DNA of 64,000 nt from Sphingobium sp. AP49 (lineage in GTDB: Bacteria > Pseudomonadota > Alphaproteobacteria > Sphingomonadales > Sphingomonadaceae). The translations under genes and the position numbers were made by a program. Location of the stretch: assembly GCF_000281715.2 (NCBI RefSeq), contig NZ_CP124576.1, positions 2,301,501 to 2,365,500 on the forward strand. The letters run 5' to 3'. Below, piece by piece: positions 58,814-64,000 of the stretch (the first letter of the stretch is position 1; each line of letters opens with the position of its first letter). Under the pieces are notes generated by a model. The model saw only the letters and a list, made by a program, of their open reading frames with translations, was not told the origin of the DNA and made no database searches.

Positions 58814-59857
58814 ATGACTGGCTATATCGCTCCGCTCCGCCTGCGCCTCGATGGCGATGCGCTGCTTTCCAACTGGCGCTGGCTGGCGCGGCAGGGCGGC
58901 GCCCCGGCCTGCGGCGCGGCGATCAAGGCCGATGGCTATGGCTTGGGCGCGGCGGGTGTGATGCAGCGGCTGAAGGGCGCGGGCTGCCGCGACTTCTTCG
59001 TGTCCAACTGGGGCGAGGCGGCCGCGCTGGAAGCCCAGATGGACGGTGTGAACTTCGCCGTTCTGCACGGGGTGCGCGAGGAGGATATGGTCCAGGCCCT
59101 CGCTTCACGGGCGCGGCCGGTGCTTTGCACGCCAGGGCAGGTCGCGCGCTGGAAGGGGGCTGGTGGTGGTGCCTGCGATGTGATGATCGATACCGGCATG
59201 AACCGGCTGGGCCTCGACTGGCGCGCCGACCTCACCGGACTGGTCGAGGGGCTGGAGATCGTCACGCTGCTGAGCCATCTCGCCTCGGCCGACGAGGATA
59301 GCGATCTCAACCCGACGCAACTGGCGCGATTTCGGCAACTATGCGCTGCCGTCCCGGCGCAGCGCTACAGCCTGGCCAACAGCGCCGGCATCTGCATGGG
59401 GGCAGATTATGGCTTCGACCTGACCCGGCCGGGCATTGCCCTCTATGGCGGCGTACCGCATCCCGACGCCGCCGCGCATTTGCGTCAGGTAGTTCAGCCC
59501 CAGGCGCAGATATTGCAGCGCCGTTCGGTGATCGCGGGCGATACGATCGGCTATAACGCCACCCATCGCGCCGAGCGCGACCTGGAGATCGCGGTCCTCA
59601 ATATCGGCTATGCCGATGGCTATCTGCGTGGCTTTTCCGGGCGCGGCGCCGCGATCATCGATGGTGTGGCGTTACCGGTGCTGGGCCGGGTGTCGATGGA
59701 CCTGCTGGCGGTCGATGTCGGCGCACGACCGGATGTCGCGGAGGGCGACTGGCTGACGATCGACTATGCGCTGCCACAGGCATCACAGGCATCGGGCCTG
59801 TCGCAATATGAGTTGCTGACGGGTCTGGGCAAACGGTTCGACCGCATCTGGGCCTGA
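58814..59857 (+). CDS. alr: Alanine racemase
   Basis: Makes D-alanine for peptidoglycan. It is 347 residues, with the PLP lysine in [11 protein letters not shown], the SNSAG-like [16 protein letters not shown], the catalytic tyrosine in [11 protein letters not shown], and a C-terminal [12 protein letters not shown]. It is slightly short for the family but complete. It follows the transporter by 27 bases and may be cotranscribed. Confidence 0.93.
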   Translation: MTGYIAPLRLRLDGDALLSNWRWLARQGGAPACGAAIKADGYGLGAAGVMQRLKGAGCRDFFVSNWGEAAALEAQMDGVNFAVLHGVREEDMVQALASRARPVLCTPGQVARWKGAGGGACDVMIDTGMNRLGLDWRADLTGLVEGLEIVTLLSHLASADEDSDLNPTQLARFRQLCAAVPAQRYSLANSAGICMGADYGFDLTRPGIALYGGVPHPDAAAHLRQVVQPQAQILQRRSVIAGDTIGYNATHRAERDLEIAVLNIGYADGYLRGFSGRGAAIIDGVALPVLGRVSMDLLAVDVGARPDVAEGDWLTIDYALPQASQASGLSQYELLTGLGKRFDRIWA

Positions 59858-59865
59858 CGGCAAAA

Positions 59866-59891
59866 GGGCGCCGATCGCATGACCGGCGCCC
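59866..59891. terminator. Bidirectional terminator-like hairpin
   Basis: GGGCGCCG (59866-59873) pairs perfectly with CGGCGCCC (59884-59891) over a 10-base loop. It lies in the 58-base gap between convergent alr and thiolase genes, with AAAA before and CATATTA after. This suits a shared weak terminator. Confidence 0.6.
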
Positions 59892-59915
59892 CATATTAAG
59901 CATTGGACCGAAGGC

Positions 59916-61088
<1,173 letters not shown>

Positions 61089-61138
61089 AGCCTTGATCCT
61101 CACTAGTGGTAATGTTGTTTTCGCGGGTGCACATAACA

Positions 61139-62239
61139 TCATCCGCCATGGCGCGAAAGCCAAAGGGAGAGCGGATCCCACAGCATGTCGGGTGCCCGCT
61201 GGCTCAATATCATGCCAACATGGCCAAGGTTCAATATCCGGCTTTCCGTAAGGGGCGGGGCTGCTGCGGCTGGAACGATCCGGTCGATGGCGGAAGCGAT
61301 CGAGAGGGTGGGGCAGGTGAGTGTAGCCGGATTGACGATCGCCCCGCCGACGCGCCATTCGGCCCGCCCGCTCGCGTTTGCGGCATAGAGCGTCTCGAAC
61401 AATTGCTGGCCCGCAGCATAGGTGAGTGGTGCGCCTTCATTGGCCCAATCCTCAACGGCAAGGAAGGCTCGCTCCTCGTCGGAGCCGGGGACTATGTCGG
61501 CGAAGGCGGCATATTTCTGCACGGTGCGTTGCGGATCGAGTGCCCAGAAACCCGATTGCAATGCTTCCATCGGCACATAGCCCAGCCGATCGCACACCGG
61601 TTTCGCGCCGCGCCACAGAGCGGCGATCTCGGCCAGGTCGGCGGACGGAAAGCCGGCAAAGTCCCAGGGCGAGGCGATCGTCGCCAGCGCCGTTACCCGG
61701 TGCAATGCTGCGGCCGCGATGGCGATCGTGCCGCCCAGGCAATAGCCGACCAGGATCGGCGGTCGCGGCAGCGCGGCCAGCATCGGGATGAGCCGATCCG
61801 TGATGTGCTGGTCCAGCCCCAATTCCCGGTCGGCGGCCGACGGCGTGCCCCAGTCAACCAGATGCGCATCATGGCCTGCTGCAGCCATATGGCGCAGCAT
61901 GGATCGGCTTTCCGACAGGTCCAGCACCTGTGGCGGGTTGATGAGGGAGGGAATGAAGACGATCGGTGCGCGATCGCTTTGCCATGCTAAATCAGATCGA
62001 TACCGCAGCAAACGGGCGGCGCCGACGGTCGCCACCAGGGCCGGGGGCGAAGGCAGGGCTAGCCGCTGCGCCTCCTGATAGCGGCGCAAGCCGATGAAAG
62101 CGCGGCGACGCAAATCAGGATCGCCCTCCGTTTCGCGCCATAAAATGTTGAGAAAGAGGGGTAAAGGCCGCGGCCCATGTTGCGGCGCGGCATCGCCCTG
62201 TGCTAATGCGGCAGGAGCAGGTGAGGGAGAGACAGGCAT
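61139..62239 (-). CDS. Short PhaC-like polyhydroxyalkanoate synthase/alpha-beta hydrolase
   Basis: A 366-residue alpha/beta-hydrolase whose nucleophile loop GYCLGGT carries cysteine, as in PHA synthases, rather than serine. [22 protein letters not shown] and ELGLDQHI match PhaC. The catalytic Asp is in SAIDRIVPA and the His in LGHVGMI. The size fits class III PhaC, yet no phaE partner is seen. The ATG at 62239 shares bases with the phaR start on the other strand; ATG at 62284 would overlap phaR. A depolymerase is possible but less likely. Confidence 0.78.
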   Translation of the reverse strand: MPVSPSPAPAALAQGDAAPQHGPRPLPLFLNILWRETEGDPDLRRRAFIGLRRYQEAQRLALPSPPALVATVGAARLLRYRSDLAWQSDRAPIVFIPSLINPPQVLDLSESRSMLRHMAAAGHDAHLVDWGTPSAADRELGLDQHITDRLIPMLAALPRPPILVGYCLGGTIAIAAAALHRVTALATIASPWDFAGFPSADLAEIAALWRGAKPVCDRLGYVPMEALQSGFWALDPQRTVQKYAAFADIVPGSDEERAFLAVEDWANEGAPLTYAAGQQLFETLYAANASGRAEWRVGGAIVNPATLTCPTLSIASAIDRIVPAAAAPPLTESRILNLGHVGMILSQRAPDMLWDPLSLWLSRHGG

Positions 62240-62816
62240 GGCCAAATCGAAGGCTGCTAATGAATCCGAACCGGTGGTTATCAAGAAGTACGCTAACAGG
62301 CGGCTCTATAACACCGAAACTTCGAGTTACATCACGCTGGACCTTTTGTCGCAGATGACGCGCGAAGGGCGAGAGTTTGTCGTGGTCGACGCTAAGTCCG
62401 GCGAGGACATCACGCATAATGTGCTGACCCAGATCATCATGGAAGAAGAGCAGCGCGGCAAGAACATGCTGCCGGTCAACTTCCTGCGACAGCTCATCTC
62501 GATGTATGGCGATTCGATGCAATCGATGGTGCCGCAATATCTCGAAGCGTCGATGGATGCCTTCCGCAAGAACCAGCAGCAGTTCCAGGAAGCCATGAAG
62601 GGCGCCTTTGGCGGTGGTCCGCTGGCCGAGATCGCCAAGCGCAACATGCAGATGTTCGAGGCAGCGGCGAGTGCCTTTGGCACCGGGGTTCCTGGCATGC
62701 CCGGCGCTGCGCCGATGCCCGCGCCGGCGGCTTCGGAAGAAAGCAAGGATGACGAGATTGCGGTTCTCAAGGCCCAACTCGCGGCGCTCAACGCGAAGAT
62801 CGATAAACTGACCTGA
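62238..62816 (+). CDS. phaR: Polyhydroxyalkanoate synthesis repressor PhaR
   Basis: A 192-residue regulator with the N-terminal PHB/PHA accumulation DNA-binding domain (VIKKYANRRLYNTETSSYIT), then a helical middle region (QSMVPQYLEASMDAF) of the type that binds granules, and a proline/alanine linker before a final coiled segment. PhaR represses phasin and PHA genes until granules form. GGGAGA lies before ATG 62238. It diverges from the PhaC-like gene with overlapping starts. Confidence 0.93.
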   Translation: MAKSKAANESEPVVIKKYANRRLYNTETSSYITLDLLSQMTREGREFVVVDAKSGEDITHNVLTQIIMEEEQRGKNMLPVNFLRQLISMYGDSMQSMVPQYLEASMDAFRKNQQQFQEAMKGAFGGGPLAEIAKRNMQMFEAAASAFGTGVPGMPGAAPMPAPAASEESKDDEIAVLKAQLAALNAKIDKLT

Positions 62817-62839
62817 GCAGCTTCGGGGTCGACAGGAGC

Positions 62840-62863
62840 GGCGCGCTTGTCCTATGGCGCGCC
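62840..62863 (+). terminator. GC-rich hairpin between phaR and proS
   Basis: GGCGCGC (62840-62846) pairs with GCGCGCC (62857-62863) across a 10-base loop, 24 bases after the phaR stop. There is no T run. The loop contains an ATG (62854) in frame with proS, which would be hidden by the stem and is one reason to prefer the GTG at 62893 as start. Confidence 0.4.
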
Positions 62864-62892
62864 ATCCACTCCAGACACAGGCGTTCGACCCC

Positions 62893-64000
62893 GTGAAACA
62901 CGCTCTTTCCGTTACCCGCGAACAGGATTTTTCCGCCTGGTATCAGGCCGTCATTTCGGAAGCCGACATGGCCGAGGAAAGCGGCGTGCGCGGCTGCATG
63001 GTCATTCGGCCGTGGGGCTATGGCATCTGGGAACGGATGCAGAAGCTGCTGGACGCCGAGATCAAGGCGACGGGGCATGAGAATTGTTATTTCCCGCTGT
63101 TCATTCCGCTCTCCTATTTCGAGAAGGAGGCCGAACATGTCGACGGCTTCGCCAAGGAAATGGCGGTCGTCACTCATCACCGGCTGATCCAGAAGGACGG
63201 CAAGCTGGTCCCCGATCCCGAGGCGAAGCTGGAAGAGCCGCTGGTCGTGCGGCCGACGTCGGAAACCGTGATCGGCGCGGCGTTCAGCCGCTGGGTGCAG
63301 AGCTGGCGCGACCTGCCGGTGCTCATCAACCAGTGGGCGAATGTCGTCCGCTGGGAAATGCGCACCCGCATGTTCCTGCGCACCGCCGAGTTTCTGTGGC
63401 AGGAAGGCCATACCGCCCATGCCACCGTCGACGAGGCGATGGACGAGACGATGAAGATGCTGCGTGTCTATCGCGACTTTGCCCAGGATTGCGTCGCCAT
63501 GCCGGTGGTGGCTGGCGAAAAGCCGGAGAATGAGCGTTTCCCCGGCGCGGTCGCGACCTATTCGATCGAAGCGATGATGCAGGACGGCAAGGCATTGCAG
63601 GCGGGCACGTCGCACTTCCTGGGCACGACCTTCTCCAGCGCGCAGAATATCAAGTTCCAGAATGCCGAGGGGCAGCAGGAGCTGGCTCAGACGACCAGTT
63701 GGGGTGTGTCCACGCGCATGATCGGCGGGCTGATCATGACGCATGGCGACGACGATGGGCTGTGCGTGCCGCCGCGCGTCGCGCCCTATCAGGTGGTCGT
63801 GGTGCCGATGCTGCGCGACAGCGAGGAAGATGCCGCGATCCTCGATTATTGCACCGATCTGGTGACCCAGCTCAATGCGCTGGATGCGTTCCGCGAGCCG
63901 GTGCGCGCGCTGCTGGACAAGCGCCCTGCCAAGGCGGCGACCAAGCGCTGGGGCTGGGTGAAGAAGGGCGCGCCGATCATTCTGGAAATCGGCGCGCGCG
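62893..64000 (+). CDS. proS: Prolyl-tRNA synthetase, archaeal/eukaryotic-like type (3' end outside window)
   Basis: Charges tRNA-Pro. About 369 codons are visible, without a stop, so the gene continues past the window. The opening KHALSVTREQDFSAWYQ, GCMVIRPWGYGIWE, the class II motif 2 segment RWEMRTRMFLRTAEFLWQEGH, and GTSHFLGTTFS (motif 3 region) are typical of the short-insert ProRS shared with archaea and eukaryotes, unlike the long-insert bacterial form. The start is GTG at 62893. ATG at 62854 is possible and would add 13 residues. Confidence 0.92.
   Translation, partial: MKHALSVTREQDFSAWYQAVISEADMAEESGVRGCMVIRPWGYGIWERMQKLLDAEIKATGHENCYFPLFIPLSYFEKEAEHVDGFAKEMAVVTHHRLIQKDGKLVPDPEAKLEEPLVVRPTSETVIGAAFSRWVQSWRDLPVLINQWANVVRWEMRTRMFLRTAEFLWQEGHTAHATVDEAMDETMKMLRVYRDFAQDCVAMPVVAGEKPENERFPGAVATYSIEAMMQDGKALQAGTSHFLGTTFSSAQNIKFQNAEGQQELAQTTSWGVSTRMIGGLIMTHGDDDGLCVPPRVAPYQVVVVPMLRDSEEDAAILDYCTDLVTQLNALDAFREPVRALLDKRPAKAATKRWGWVKKGAPIILEIGAR

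Noticed and set aside
61139..62239. Ordinary lipase/esterase call for the alpha/beta-hydrolase
   Set aside because: The nucleophile is cysteine in GYCLGG and the flanking blocks match PHA synthases; the location beside phaR and a thiolase agrees.

Overview
This looks like a chromosomal segment of a GC-rich alphaproteobacterium, most probably a sphingomonad (Sphingobium/Sphingomonas-like). The reasons are a C4-pathway 5-aminolevulinate synthase, a LexA box of the GAAC-N7-GAAC direct-repeat type, a short-chain fatty-acyl regulator beside propionyl-CoA carboxylase, PhaR, the spermidine route through carboxyspermidine, a ProRS of the archaeal/eukaryotic-like type, and several families of palindromic intergenic repeats. 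The species is inferred from protein families, not from a marker gene. No tRNA, rRNA, prophage, transposase or CRISPR array was seen.

Layout. 1-6.2 kb: the 3' end of dnaE, a radical-SAM gene with a LexA box, a YbjN-like secreted protein, and a minus-strand overlap operon of UDG-like protein, lytic transglycosylase and moaB. 6.3-14.2 kb: a plus-strand run of ETF-ubiquinone oxidoreductase, TPR protein, ispE, N-formylglutamate amidohydrolase, lipoprotein, nnrDE and a TrmA-family RNA methyltransferase. 14.3-18.3 kb: ornithine decarboxylase, carboxyspermidine decarboxylase and carboxyspermidine dehydrogenase, together a full ornithine-to-spermidine route. 18.4-21.1 kb: a DNA-damage-type ATP-dependent ligase and its partner exonuclease. 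21.1-23.1 kb: btaAB (betaine lipid synthesis) behind tandem Pho-box-like repeats. 23.2-30.2 kb: two paralogous secreted proteins, hemA, murI, a sugar acetyltransferase, plsY, dprA and membrane proteins. 30.3-42.2 kb: topA, an SDR/AraC divergent pair, a UbiB-like kinase, lepB-rnc-era, pgi and gor. 42.2-46.1 kb: a 2OG-Fe dioxygenase, an SDR/LysR divergent pair and a nucleoside hydrolase behind a perfect hairpin.

46.1-55.5 kb is a propionyl-CoA module: scfR diverges from pccB, followed by a GIY-YIG nuclease gene inside a pair of long inverted repeats, methylmalonyl-CoA epimerase, methylmalonyl-CoA mutase, biotin synthase, a 32-residue membrane protein and pccA. It converts propionyl-CoA to succinyl-CoA and makes the biotin that PccA needs. 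55.6-64 kb: csaA, a PAS/degenerate-GGDEF protein, an MFS transporter, alanine racemase, and a polyhydroxyalkanoate locus (thiolase, short PhaC-like protein, divergent phaR), ending in a truncated proS.

The most unusual observations are the GIY-YIG gene lying between 33-bp inverted repeats of the same sequence family as a gene-free palindromic unit at 16967, the 11-bp-periodic Pho-box array before btaAB, the LexA box before the radical-SAM gene, and a 17-bp perfect hairpin covering the ribosome-binding site of the nucleoside hydrolase gene.
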